Assembly: GCA_019828545.1 (NCBI GenBank) | Contig: JACVRA010000154.1 | Span: 124,001 to 188,000, forward strand | DNA: 64,000 nt | Origin: Paracamarosporium sp. OC-R06-R3 | Taxonomy: Eukaryota; Ascomycota; Dothideomycetes; Pleosporales; Didymosphaeriaceae | Direction: 5' to 3' | Part shown: one piece after another, positions 21,320-33,216 of the stretch | Layout: each line of letters starts with the position of its first letter | Position numbering within the stretch: position 1 is the stretch's first letter | Position numbers and translations under genes: made by a program | Notes under the pieces: model-generated | Database searches by the model: none | Told to the model about the DNA's origin: nothing | The model's input: the letters and a program-made list of their open reading frames with translations, nothing else

Positions 21320-23102
21320 TTATGCACGGTGAGCCCACTCAGCCAGCTGGTTTGACGAGTCGACAGACTCCTGGTTCTTCTCGTGGACGCCCATGGCGGA
21401 GGCGTGCTGCTCGAGGGAGTGTGTGGATAGGCCCTCGTCGACTTCCTCGGCGCTGGCAACCTCGCGGGTGAGCTCGACGTAGTCGTACTGGGAAGTTATC
21501 AGCTTTCGTTGTCTCACGGCACTAGAGGAGAAGGAATGCTTACTGCGAACTCGCCAATCTCCACGTCGTCGAGGCCGAGCACCTCATCTTCGTCGCTCAC
21601 GCGGAGCTTGAAGATGGGCATGAACTTTCCGAGGAAGTCGAGCGCACCGAGGATGATGCACGTTCCTCCGAAACTGTATGCTCCTCCCGAAACAGAGTCG
21701 GCAAGCTGGTAGCCGAGTTGAATGTAGTGGTGGTTGAGCCAGCCACCGGGGATGACTGTATAGCCGTCAAGGTGGGCTATGTAATCACTAAGTGCATAGT
21801 TAGCCATGTATCCTTACACTTTGCCACATATAACACTCACGCTGCAAAGAGAGCAGTCAAGATGTTTCCTACGAGACCACCAATGGCGTGAACAGCGAAG
21901 ATGTCAAGAGCATCGTCGCATCGGAGGAAGTACTTGAGCTTGGTAGCATAGTTGCAGGCTACGCCTCCGCAAACGCCAAAGACGACCGCGGCCCAAGCAG
22001 GCACGAATCCTGATCCGGGTGTTATACAGACCAGGCCGGCAATAACACCCGAGCAAAAGCCAACAGTGGACCATTTGCGCTCAAGTCTGTAGTCGACGAG
22101 GCACCAGGTGATGCCGCCCGTGCAAGCAGCAAGGTTGGTGACAACGGCCGCCATGACGGCACGCAAGTTGGCAGACAGGGCGGAACCGGCATTGAAGCCG
22201 AACCACCCGACCCAAAGGAATACCGTGCCAATCACGATGTGCGTAACATTGTGCGGTCGGTAGTTCAACTCTTGCGTTCCGTGGCCCCTGCGTTTTCCGA
22301 GCATGTATGAGTAGGCGAGGGCGGCGGTTCCGGAGGCAATATGGACTGGAGTACCTCCTGCAAAATCGAGACCGCCCAGAATAAAGGTCCAGCCATGGGG
22401 GTTCCATGTCCAGCACGCGATGGGGTCGTAGATGATGGTCGTCCAGATGAACATGTATATTATGCATGGAAGCATTCTGCCCCGCTCGGCAACAGCACCG
22501 ACAGCGAGAGCGACCCTGCCACAGTCAGTACAACGCCAATGGCTAGGATTATTTGAACGTACGTGATAGCAGCGAACATGCCCTGGTACACGCAGAACAA
22601 CAAATCAGGGATGCGTGAACTGCCAACCGAAGGGTACCCGAGTACATTTCTAAGACCGATGTTCTCAAGGTCTCCGATGTACTTGCCGGCAGTGTGTGAA
22701 AAGGCAAGCGAATAGCCCCAGAAGAACCATTGGAAGGAGACGACAGCCGTAGCCATTACAGATCTGATTGCGGGTTCGTGATTAGCGCCTCTCAGATGCC
22801 TGGCACCGCGAGACAACTTACAGCCATAGCAGCGACAAGGCCGACTTTCTGCGAGCCAGGCCGGAATAGAAAAAACCAACACCTGGAATCATGAGAAGCA
22901 CCAGTGCGGTTGACGTGAGCATCCACGCGACATCGCCAGCCTGCAGGGGTCAGTATTACAGGCGAAATCTGCAAGCGCGGGAGCTTACATTGTAGAAGAC
23001 ATTTAAGTTGTCAATTCTGCTGTCTCCTCCGGTAGGTATGGTCGTATTCTGAAAGGTTTCGAGTGGGAAGGTAGGGTCGGCGCCACTCATTGAAGGGTCC
23101 AT
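21320..23102 (-). CDS. MEP2: Ammonium transporter, Mep2-like (AMT/MEP family)
   Basis: This plasma-membrane protein takes up ammonium and, in Mep2-type members, can act as a nitrogen sensor. The model is complement(join(21320..21487,21544..21787,21841..22515,22563..22763,22822..22940,22989..23102)), 506 residues. After a 38-residue extracellular N-terminus the 11-helix core begins (GDVAWMLTSTALVLLMIPG), with 'FFYSGLARRK', 'SFQWFFWGYSLAFS', 'DFAGGTPVHIASG' and 'DIFAVHAIGG'. Both pore histidines are present (about H203 and H354). Yeast Mep1/Mep3 replace the first with Glu, so this protein groups with Mep2 by that criterion. The cytosolic tail of ~85 residues includes a 'DDVEIGEFAYDYVELTRE' segment. 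It faces the MAPKKK gene across a 3.4-kb spacer with three GATAAG motifs. Confidence 0.93.
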
Positions 23103-23811
23103 GTTGTCGACGGCCCCGGTTGCGGAGGGTGATGTTGACTAGCTTGGTACAGGTATACCTCTGCGGCGTTCTGCGGCGTGGTGCCGGCGACGATTCAGGG
23201 CATGCAAATGCGAAAAGAAGAAACGTAAGGAATGTACAGAGTTCTGGCAGAAAACGCCAAGTCTCCAGCGGGTGTCAGACTCGGCGAGGTCGGGAGTCGC
23301 GCGGGCGGATCGACTTGGGCACAACCAACGGGCGTGGTCGAGTCGCGCGCACGAAGGGAGTTATATGACAGAGGGTGTATTCAGCGTGGCACTGGGAGCA
23401 CGGGCGACGTTTGGTCGACAGGCGTCGGGGAGGGTTAAAAAGAGATCAACAGGCAGCGGACATTGGCGTATACGGATGCGACAGGCCGGGCCAGGGTGGT
23501 TCACTGGCAAGCATGAACCTCCCTCGAGGATCACGAGCAAGCCACGGCAGTGGGGTGAAGATACGAGCAGGACCCCAGCGCCAATAATGCGGCGACGTCT
23601 CGCAAACGCGGCAGCATGTGGCGGGAGCCAACCAGGCCGGTGGGATGGGCCCTACAGTGGGCCTCGACATCGTTCGACGATCGCGTCTGCTCTGCTTGAT
23701 GGCGTGCCTCGAGCCTGGTTGCCACTACGCACATGCAGACACGCACACATGCGCGAGCATCCGAGAGAGTCTCGAGCGCAGGCACACGGGGAGCACCCGG
23801 CCTGCTGTGCT

Positions 23812-24439
23812 CTTATCAGTACCCTTGCAACCTACAGCCGCCTAGCTCACGCCACGGCCCTTGCAGCAATCGCCCCAGATGCAGCCTAGCCGCACCGCTC
23901 CGAGAGACTACGCGCTGCCAATGGGGGTGATCCACCTCGAGGTACTCCACGAACTCCACAAGCACGGGGAAGCAGACGTGCGACGATCAGCATCTCCTTG
24001 TAGGCCTGTACGCGACCTTGAACGCCCAGGTATACCGCCAGCAGCACCTGCCAGCCCTCCCTGTTTCTGGAACACCACCTCCCCAGACGCCGCCGGCCAG
24101 CCCATATCAACACTATATCGTCGCTAAGGACCCGACCCGCGCATCCCCCATGTCGCCTTATCTCCCCCCTACATCGTTTGGTTTCGTTTCTGTCCCAAGG
24201 CTCTGCTCCCGTCCAACGACGCTGCCCTCTCATCGGCCATGCCTGCCTGCCTGCCTGCCAGTTGCTTTTTACGGCACCCCCAGACATCCATGCTCGCCCT
24301 GCCTGTGCCAGCCTTGCACCCATCGCCAGTCTGGCAGTAATCTCCTTGCTGACCAAAACCTTCGTGTGTGTCGTGTCGCGTCGTATATTGATTCTCGTCT
24401 TCGCCGCAATACTGCCGTCGTGGCGAGGAGAGAGATAAG
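23812..24439. promoter_or_regulatory. Three GATAAG sites upstream of the ammonium transporter (possible AreA/NIT2 sites)
   Basis: CTTATC at 23812-23817 and 24157-24162 and GATAAG at 24434-24439 match the HGATAR consensus of the fungal nitrogen GATA factor AreA/NIT2, which activates ammonium permeases when nitrogen is scarce. They lie 0.7-1.3 kb upstream of the transporter start. About 0.3-0.4 copies would be expected by chance in this 628-bp span, so the excess is modest; function is inference. Confidence 0.35.
24240..24260. repeat. CCTG tetranucleotide microsatellite
   Basis: Five near-perfect tandem copies of the tetramer CCTG lie in the intergenic region. Confidence 0.8.
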
Positions 24440-26514
24440 CCGTGCATGTAATCCTATTGGCAACGACGGCGCTGCTACAAACCGTCGTCCGCTGCATCGT
24501 ATTGGTTTTCGTACGGGAAGCATGATCTGGGTCCCGAGTCCGTCTTAGCAGTTACACAGGCTGCCTTCTTCTGCATATATTGCATGTGATGCATATCGGT
24601 CAGCGCAGGGCGGCCAGCTTCGATCGTCGTCTATTTGGAATGCTCGAGGATTGGTGGTTAAGCGCAGGTGTAGTGGTACAAGGACGCAGGTCTTGGTGGT
24701 GCAGCTCGAGCAGAGCTCATTGCACCAGTGAGAGCACATGCAGCCCCGGAGCCATACAAACTCCCGGGTCCTTGGCCGCACAACGAGCAAGGTTCGACTG
24801 GGAGATCGCCTTCCTCTTTGTGACCCATTGCAACATTTGCACGGCGTTAAATGTCACTCCGAACATGAGCAACGCTCCCGAAGAGTCTGTGGAAAAGCGG
24901 GACGCAAGCCTCGTGGCTTCCCGCCTTCGGGACGTTGGAGGACGCTCCGCGAATATGCAACTCGTTCTACCAAGCGAGCGCTTGTGACCCAGCGCGCAAT
25001 GTTCCACGACTGAGAGAGAAATAGCGTACCTGCAGCGACGCTAGGCCGTGGGGGTTGTGGGTCGCAGGTGAGTGCACTGATATTCTACAAAACCTACGAC
25101 TTCTCACCATGCCAGAACGGTTCAGATCGTATGAGCAGCAAATGTTTTCGAGTGTCATTTCTGTTCTGTGTGATAACGGCCAGTCATCCTCGGACGGTGT
25201 ATCACTCCAGCATGTCCAAAGCTCCAAGCAGGCATGTAACCAGAGCATGTATGCCGAGGTCAGCGCGCATGAGCAAATTAAGAATCTCAATTTACCCATC
25301 CTTGGAGTCCGCCTGTGTTCCCCAAAGTACGAATGCAGTGGTCAGGAGGTAAGACACGCTGTTGCAGAGTCGTCTTGCTCCGGCGCAGCCTCGTCGTTAC
25401 TCCGTCCGTCAACGCCTCGTCTTGAATGGGACTGTGCGTAACGGTTATTGCCTGATTACTGAGACATACCGGAGGAAGTACATGGTACGGGCCGCGAGGC
25501 ATCCTCATATACCAACGAGTTGGTACGAAGATTTCCGTCAACCCCCCGAGCTTGGATGATATGCAGGAATCGCCGATGTTGCATTGTTCGAGAAGGCTTC
25601 CGAATCCGAATAGGTAGAGATTGTTCGGGCGCTACTATATTTGATTTCTCGATATATAGAAGCTGCCTAGCAATCGAGTCGTCATGCTCTGAAACGTAAG
25701 CTTTGTCTGACACGCTGGTTCTTGTTCCATTCGAGTTACCAGTCTTTTCAACCGCAGCGGCTGGGTTCGATGCAAGACTGTTCCATCGTCACATGTTCCT
25801 TGCTCTTCTGCAGCTACAAAGCGGTTTAGGATTGTCCTCTAATTTGTCATAGTTGACTTCGTCTCATGGCACGCAATCGATCAAAGTATTGAGCTGAATT
25901 TGGGCCATGGCAGACCAGCATCCTCTTCCAGTGAGCCTTGCACTTTGATCGTCGCTATGGCATGAGGCAATCGACGTCAAGTCTTTAAAAGCCTAAAGCG
26001 CTTCGTGCCCACCTCAAGCCGTTCGCACAGCGATCGACCTGAGCAGATGGGTGTTTTCCATATGCGTCCACACATGTTTTATTTTTGTCTTTAGAATAAC
26101 AATTGCATGTCTGACCGACTGCAGGCAGGATGAAACTTCTGTCTGTCTCAAAATCGGATGCATCCAGGTGGTTGACGTTCACGACTCGCATCGCGATCGC
26201 CGCAGAAGTGGCAAGTGCGAGAACATCGGGCGGCCACATGCGGGATCGTGATCTTAACCAGCATACTAGCCAGTGCGGAAGGGGCGGCCGAGTCCCTAAG
26301 GTCAAATGCTAGTGCATGTCAATATTTACAGGTGAATTAATCCCAATATCCTCCCCAGATCGTCCGACGTGCGCAGAATCTCTTCGATCGCAGCCGATTC
26401 GCACCGCCACAAGATCGCAGTCGGCTAAAGACAAGCTCTCGTTGAGCTTACCGGATAAGGCGAAGAGCAGCGCGCCGCGCGACAGATCTTCCCCAGAGGG
26501 ACATCAACACGATC

Positions 26515-29500
26515 ATGAGCCACGAGGCTTCAAGCAGGGTTCGTTTTGCTCACGACAACGCACTGCTGGCCGACAACAAGCCCGTCGACATGAGCAAGCC
26601 CGTCGTGGTCAACGGCCCGATGGCCACCGACTCGTCCGGCTCCTCTGGCGACGAGGGCGCGCGGGAAAAGCTGGGCTCGCTCGACGAAGAAGGCCAGTAT
26701 GGATTCACACCGCCCGTCGCCACCCCTCTCGACGATGTGCCGCCGCTCGCAGGCAGCCAGGGCTACGGCTGGGCCACCTCGAGCCGTCGCGGAATCATGA
26801 CGCCAGGCGAACACCCTCCACCCCTCCAGACCAACGGTGGCACCAAGACTCGCCCGACCGCTGTGAGGACACCCAGCAATGCGTACACGCCCTCGCAGGC
26901 CCGCAGGCCTCAGCAGTTTTCCCTCAACACCACCACAAGCAGCCACCGCACCCGCACCTCGTCTGCGAACCGCTCCCGTCGCAATCCCAATGCCGAATAC
27001 CGTGCGCAAGAGAAGGCATATGTGCAACGCATACGGCAGGAGAATGAGCCAGACGACTTCTTCGAAGTGCGAACCCCTAGTCTGGGCTACAGCACGGATA
27101 CAGACTCGGACGAGGAGTCGCCATCCACTGCCGACTACGTCGACAACGACCCCTACGATCAGGAGACCCTGCTGTACTATGGCAACGAGGACATGCAGCC
27201 CTCGGTGGAAGAACTCAAGATCCCTGCCAACCGGGAGCGGCTGGAGTGGCACTCGATGCTTGCGAACGTGCTCACGGGCGACGTGGTCAAGCAGGAAAAG
27301 AAGAGGCTGATTGGAAGCACCGAGCAACAGGCTGACAGCACGCTCAAGGCCGAGATTTGGATGGGCGTACGTGCAAAGGTCTGTGGGCGAACGTTGCAGG
27401 CGCAGAGACGGCTCGTCGATGACAAACGATCCAACATCCGGAATGACTTGGAGAGCATCATAACCTTCGAGGTGCAAGGCGTTGCAGAGGCGGGTCAGAC
27501 GCCGGCCGCACAGGTCGCCGAGGTGGTAAAGAAGATTGAACAGATCGAAAGCCTATACCCTACGCGGCAGACTTTGGAACAGGCCTACCCCAGGGCAGCG
27601 TCTCAGGCCTACAAGGACGCATGCGATGCTGTCTTCGCATGGAATAACACTACCGAGCTTATCAACATTGAGATGTCAATCTTGAAGAAGTGGGTGGGCA
27701 ACGACGAACTAGACTTTTCAAAGCCACGGGCACGAAACCCGAATGACCACCATCTCACTGATGAATCTTCCTTCATCGACCGCATATTGAAGGAAGATGG
27801 TCTCAAGTCGCTACAAGGAGATGCAAGCCTCCTGGTTGCTTTAGAGAGGGTCATCCACAAGGCCAAAGCTACGTTGATTGCGAATGCCGAAGGCTTTGCT
27901 GAGCGACATCTTCCCCCTTATATCGAGGAATTGCTCACCTTGATCAATTTCCCATCTCGTCTGCTCCAGGAGATTATCCGTGTTCGGCTGTCGTACGCAA
28001 AGAAGATCAAGGACCCTTCACAACAAGGTGTCATGTTAGCTGAGCAGATGATTTCACAGTTCCAGATCCTACTTACTCTTGCTGGCAAGATTAAGGACAG
28101 TTATCTCATCATCTCGCGCCCCGAACCCGGGTGGGATCTACCGCCATGTATCGAAGAAAATTTTGATAACGTCGTCCTAGATGCGCTGAAGTTCTACTTC
28201 AAGATGTTGAATTCAAAACTATCGGCAAATAAAAACACCTTCAAAGAGGCCGAGATTCTGGAACAAGAGTGGGACTTCTCCAATAAGTTGGGAAGGCAGC
28301 TCGAAGGTGGCGACGTGGAAACAGCAGAACAATTCAGCTCGCTCACATCAAAGTCTCTTTCCCGTTTGACAGCGCATTTCGAGAGGGAACTGCAGCGCAG
28401 GCCAGATGAGCTAACCGGATCCGAAATGGAGAAGCGATACAAGCAAATCCTGGACTCTGTACGTGTCCGTCAACGAAAGCTCTACCGTTTCTCCAGGATC
28501 CTAACCCAACGCTTTGAAAACTGCACCGAGTACAACATCAACCATATCGACCTAGACCAGGAGCAGCTAAACGATCTCTATGAGTCTCTCATAATGACAG
28601 GTCATTTTCTTGTGGAGACATCCAGCGGTGGTAATACGGGTATCTACGTCATTGCCTCACCTGCTTTACTGGACCGACCAAAGGATATTCAATCACTCCT
28701 CACCACCTGTTACCACGCGGAAGAGAATCCGGAAGATCCCTCAAATCCCTATGTGCTGATTATCCGCCCTGAGGAACCGCTTTACTGGATGGGCAGCAAG
28801 ATGAACGCCAACATTCGAGAGCCTCATCTCGATGTGAAGCCGGGCAGACTCCGATTAGTTGCGGATGGATCACAGCAACGCCTTGCTACTGCCAATGCAT
28901 CCTTCTTGCAGTCTATCGGAATGGATCTGAATACCTTAATTGACCAGAGAGCCAACCTACCACGCGTCAACCAGGAATTGCAAAAGATCAAGAAGACAGC
29001 GTACAAGTTATCCAACACTATCATGGACAGCGTTGAGATCGTCAGAAAACAAACAGCTGGTCTTGATTGCCAGGACTTGATTCAGACGTGTTTCGCTTTT
29101 GCAACCGAGTTTGGACAACGTTCATTGCTGTACATGGATTACAATCGCCGGGCCATGAACAACATCAAGCTGACAAGGCTCGCTCTTGACTGGGTCAGCT
29201 TCATTTGCGATGATTGCATAGCTTCGGATCGCAAGACCTTCCGTTGGGCTGTTGTTGCCCTTGAATTCGCCATGATGATGACCAGAGGGCAGAACATTCT
29301 TTCCATCAGCGATGAAGAGTATTCCAAATTGCGACTGAAGGTTGCTGGTTGTATGTCGGTACTTATATCTCACTTCGATATCATGGGCGCTAGGTCGACC
29401 ATCGCCGCTCAAGCAGAGCGACAGCGACAGAACGCGCTTGCCGGCAAGTCTCTGTGGGATCCAAAGAACATGAAAGACGATGAGGAGTCGATCAAATTGA

Positions 29501-30634
29501 CCCAAGAAAAATGGACGCAAATGCTCGAGGAAATTGATGCGATCCGCAAGGAGAAAGAAGCTGAACGTCAGGCTCTTGGTAGAGTCCTTGAAGATTCTAA
29601 CGAAGCTGACCGAGCACTTACATTCCTCTCGTCTTCAGCGACCAACGTAACTTTGCGCTGGCAGCAAGGGCAATTCGTGGGTGGCGGCACTTTCGGCTCA
29701 GTTTACGCTGCCATGAACCTTGACTCCGGGCATCTGATGGCCGTAAAGGAAATTCGTCTACAAGATCCTCAGCTTATCCCAACTATTGTCGCCCAGATTA
29801 GAGATGAGATGGGCGTGCTTCAAGTCCTGGATCATCCAAATATCGTATCATATTACGGTATTGAACCACATCGCGACAAGGTATACATCTTCATGGAGTA
29901 CTGCTCTGGTGGCTCGCTGGCGGGTTTGTTGGAACACGGCAGGATCGAGGACGAGACGGTCATTCAGGTCTACGCTTTGCAAATGTTGGAAGGCCTTGCT
30001 TATCTCCATGATTCTCGTGTCGTGCACCGGGATATCAAACCTGAAAGTAAGTGGCAATCGTTATAAGCCAAGAATTAAACTGACATCTATAGACATCTTG
30101 CTCGACCACAACGGTGTCATCAAGTTTGTGGATTTCGGCGCGGCCAAGGTCATCGCGAGGCAGGGCAGGACTTTAGCTGCTGAGCACGCTGCTACCCGAC
30201 AAGGACGACAAAAGTCAATGACGGGAACGCCTATGTATATGTCTCCAGAAGTGATCCGAGGCACCAGTCTAGGCCGTCACGGAGCGGCCGACATTTGGTC
30301 ACTTGGCTGCGTTATCCTGGAGATGGCTACCGGACGTCGACCGTGGGCAAGCATGGACAACGAGTGGGCCATCATGTACCACATTGCTCAAGGCGACCCA
30401 CCTCAACTACCTACCACCGACCTCCTCAGCGAAGCAGGCATCGACTTCTTGAAACGATGCTTCGAACGCGACCCCTCCCAGCGCGCCTCTGCTGTAGAGT
30501 TGCTACAGCACGATTGGATTATGAGTCTACGCGCACAGTTGTCGCTTGAGCCACAGACGCCCAGCAGCGAGACGTCGGGTTCTGGACCAGGTAGTGCTGT
30601 TGCCACACGACAAAACTCCGGCTTCTATTCCTAA
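26515..30634 (+). CDS. SSK2: HOG-pathway MAP kinase kinase kinase (Ssk2/Ssk22/Wis4 type)
   Basis: This MAPKKK is activated by the Ssk1 response regulator and phosphorylates the Pbs2 MAPKK during osmotic and oxidative stress. The model is join(26515..30046,30093..30634), 1357 residues, close to the family's usual size. Residues 1 to ~240 are low-complexity and Ser/Pro-rich. A long helical regulatory region follows (~250-1030), in which Ssk1 binding is known for homologues. The kinase domain starts near 1050: Gly-loop GGGTFGSVYA, VAIK-type Lys in 'MAVKEIRL', HRDIKPEN, DFGAAK and the activation segment 'GTPMYMSPEV'. The only intron (46 bp) interrupts the catalytic loop codon for Asn in HRDIKPE-N. 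The start MSHEASSRVRFAHDNALL is the first ATG of the frame. Confidence 0.95.
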
Positions 30635-31169
30635 CGCAACCCTACTTGAAGTACCTTTCAGTAGTTATGGGCTGACTCGTTGTTTCTTTGTCTAGGTCTG
30701 CGTCGTGTTTCCTCTTCCAGTTCCCTCGCTCCCTCTTTTCCTGACGAATCTTACTGTCTTCGTCCCTTCTTTCCTCTTTCCGAACCCTTAGATTGATGAT
30801 CATCCGCATTTTACACTATGTTTTGGTGCGGTAGGCTCTCGGCCAGACTTGGCCGGGGTAGCATAACGTGTTGGTATTGTTGCATTGAGTTGAGCGATGT
30901 GGCGTCTTGCATTAGCGATGGAGTTCATGGGCTGGGTCCGACCCTATGGTGGAGAGGGTCAGATGGACCGCTATTGTAGTAATATTCCATGCCTCGTCTT
31001 TCCAGACAGGTTAATAGCAACGATTCGGCGCCCTTGTTGGGTAGCTTGTACATGTCCATGCCTTTCCGGTCCTTCAATTCACGGATACTGACTCCGACCG
31101 CTTGAGCATGGATTGCTCCTCTTGTGACACTCTTAATGTCAGTAATGTGTACCTCTGGCTCACATTGCG

Positions 31170-31176
31170 TGAGTCA
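31170..31176. promoter_or_regulatory. TGAGTCA site (Gcn4/CpcA) upstream of HTS1
   Basis: A perfect general-control element, in the extended form GTGAGTCAT, lies 129 bp upstream of the first HTS1 start codon. Gcn4 (CpcA in Aspergillus, CPC1 in Neurospora) binds TGASTCA and induces aminoacyl-tRNA synthetases and biosynthetic genes on amino-acid starvation. Confidence 0.55.
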
Positions 31177-31282
31177 TTCGTGCACAGATATAGGTGCACA
31201 CCACGCGGAGGTCCGATCACGTGCAAGCCTGTCACAGCGGGCGCAAGTTTTGCCGAGACCTTTGACGCATACAACATTTTCT

Positions 31283-31289
31283 TGAGTCA
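31283..31289. promoter_or_regulatory. Second TGAGTCA site, adjacent to the HTS1 first start codon
   Basis: A second perfect site lies 16 bp before the upstream ATG. If transcripts for the cytosolic form start downstream of 31299, this site is well placed in their promoter. Two copies within 120 bp are unlikely by chance. Confidence 0.5.
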
Positions 31290-31298
31290 ACCCCGCCA

Positions 31299-33216
31299 AT
31301 GCCCCACCATCCTGCATACTGCCAAACTACTCTGCGTCGTGCCGGCACGCTCGTATTTTCGCTTCCTCGAAAGCAGAGCCGAATTCCCTCAATCGCAACC
31401 TACAAACCGCTTCTGCCTTTTCTTTGGCCTGCACAGGCAAGCCTCGCGCGCAAACATTCCACAACCGCAACTCGCCGCTCACGCGACTCGCAATACACCG
31501 ATATGGGGAAAGAAGGGAAGGGAAACTTTCAGCTGAAGACGCCCAAGGGCACGCGGGATTGTATGATTGCAGCCCGAAGTATTGGGGGAGTGGTTGCTGA
31601 TTGAATTACAGGGTCGGGCACCGATGTTGTTCTGCGCGAACAAATCTTCACGACCATTACCAACGTCTTCAAGTATGTCGCTACCTGAGGGAGGATACAA
31701 TTAACTATACTAACTGCGGTTGCAGGCGCCACGGTGGTGTCACCATAGATACGTACGCAGAGCCCGACTGTCCTAGGCTTCCACCAAACTGACTGGATCC
31801 AGACCCGTGTTCGAGCTCAAAGACACACTCACCGGCAAATATGGTGAAGACAGCAAACTTATCTACGACCTCGCAGACCAAGGCGGCGAGATCTGCTCAC
31901 TGCGCTACGACCTTACCGTCCCATTCGCGCGATTCTGCGCCCAGAATGCCGTCCAGAACATCAAACGATACCACATCGCGAAGGTCTACCGAAGAGATCA
32001 ACCGGCCATGACAAAGGGGCGTATGCGAGAATTCTATCAGTGCGATTTCGACATTGCGGGCCAGTTCGACCCTATGCTGCCGGACGCGGAGATTTTGAGG
32101 ATCGTCAAGGAGGTGTTTGAGGAGCTGCCGGAGTGGAAGGGGAAGTTCACAATCAAGATAAATCACAGGAAGATTCTAGACGGCATTTTCCAGATATGTG
32201 GCGTGCCTGAGGACAAGATACGCACGATAAGTAGTGCTGTGGACAAACTAGACAAGGTAGGCGCAAATGCTGCTAAATTATCCTGGGTTGAATGCTGACA
32301 TGCCCAGTCTCCCTGGGAAGAGGTCCGGAGAGAAATGGTGGAGGACAAGGGCTTGGACCCTGAAGTTGCCGACAAAATCTGGACGTACGCACAGCTTAAG
32401 GGCGGAAAGGATGTCGTTGAGAAGCTCCAAGCAATGCCCGAAGTCGTCGCGAATGAGTCCGCAAAACAGGGTCTTGAGAACATGGCTCTCCTTTGTGACT
32501 ACCTCGAGATCTTCGATGTCATGCCTGCTCTGTCAGTGGACATGTCTCTTGCCCGTGGTCTCGACTACTACACCGGCGTCATCTACGAGGTCGTAACAGA
32601 GGGCTCCGCACCATCAGCATCCGCGAAGGACGTAGCCAAGAAAGAGAAGAAGCAGAAAAAGAGCGCAGACCCAGACGAGGACAGGTCAAACGACCCTACA
32701 ATAGGCGTAGGATCTGTCGCAGCAGGAGGCCGGTACGACGAGCTCGTCGGCATGTTCAGCGGCAAGCCGATTCCCTGCGTTGGAATCTCCTTCGGCGTAG
32801 ACCGCATTTTCAGCATCACCAAAGCGCGCCTCGGCGCCGCGCAAGCCATCCGCCCCACCGAAGTCGACGTCTTCATCATGGCATTCGGCGGCGGAAAAGA
32901 GTTCACCGGCATGCTGCCCGAACGCATGGCTGTCGCAAAGCAGCTGTGGGACGCAGGCATCAAAGCCGAGTATCTTTGGAAGACGAAACCAAAGCTACAG
33001 AACCAGTTCAAGGCCGCGGAGAATGGCAAGGTCCCGTGGGCCATCATCCTAGGCGACGACGAGCTCAAGGCAGGCAAGATCAAAATCAAGGAGATGGGTC
33101 TACCTGATGGACACCCAGAGAAGGACGGTGTCATGGTAGAGAAGGCAAATCTGGTGGCTGAGATACAGGCGCGGTTGTCGGGCAAGGCGAGTCTTCCGGA
33201 TCGGACTGCGGCGTAG
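31299..33216 (+). CDS. HTS1: Histidyl-tRNA synthetase, mitochondrial and cytosolic forms
   Basis: The enzyme charges tRNA-His. The model is join(31299..31560,31612..31672,31726..31752,31803..32256,32308..33216), 570 residues from the first ATG. The class II core shows '[12 protein letters not shown]' (motif 2 region), the histidine-specific '[13 protein letters not shown]' and motif 3 '[11 protein letters not shown]', then an anticodon-binding domain. A lysine/aspartate-rich insertion ([16 protein letters not shown]) splits the catalytic domain. Residues 1-68 form a basic, acid-poor presequence rich in Arg, Ser and Ala, as for mitochondrial import; an in-frame ATG at 31503 ([19 protein letters not shown]) would give a 502-residue cytosolic form. 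The first ATG has a pyrimidine at -3, the second a G at -3 and +4, which favours leaky scanning. Yeast HTS1 is known to encode both forms this way. Confidence 0.93.

Larger units (their letters stand above)
23103..26514. other. 3.4-kb divergent intergenic region (ammonium transporter / SSK2)
   Basis: The longest space in the window separates two divergent starts. No frame in it shows a family motif. It contains three GATAAG/CTTATC sites (23812, 24157, 24434), a CCTG tetramer repeat near 24240, and probably long leaders of both genes. A short uncharacterised gene or a non-coding transcript cannot be excluded. Confidence 0.5.
30635..31298. other. SSK2 3' flank and HTS1 promoter
   Basis: 664 bp between two plus-strand genes. 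Two TGAGTCA sites lie in the last 130 bp before the HTS1 start. No gene is seen. Confidence 0.6.

Noticed and set aside
26530..27477. 315-codon frame antisense to the SSK2 N-terminus
   Set aside because: It mirrors a GC-rich, low-complexity coding region on the other strand and has no family motif.
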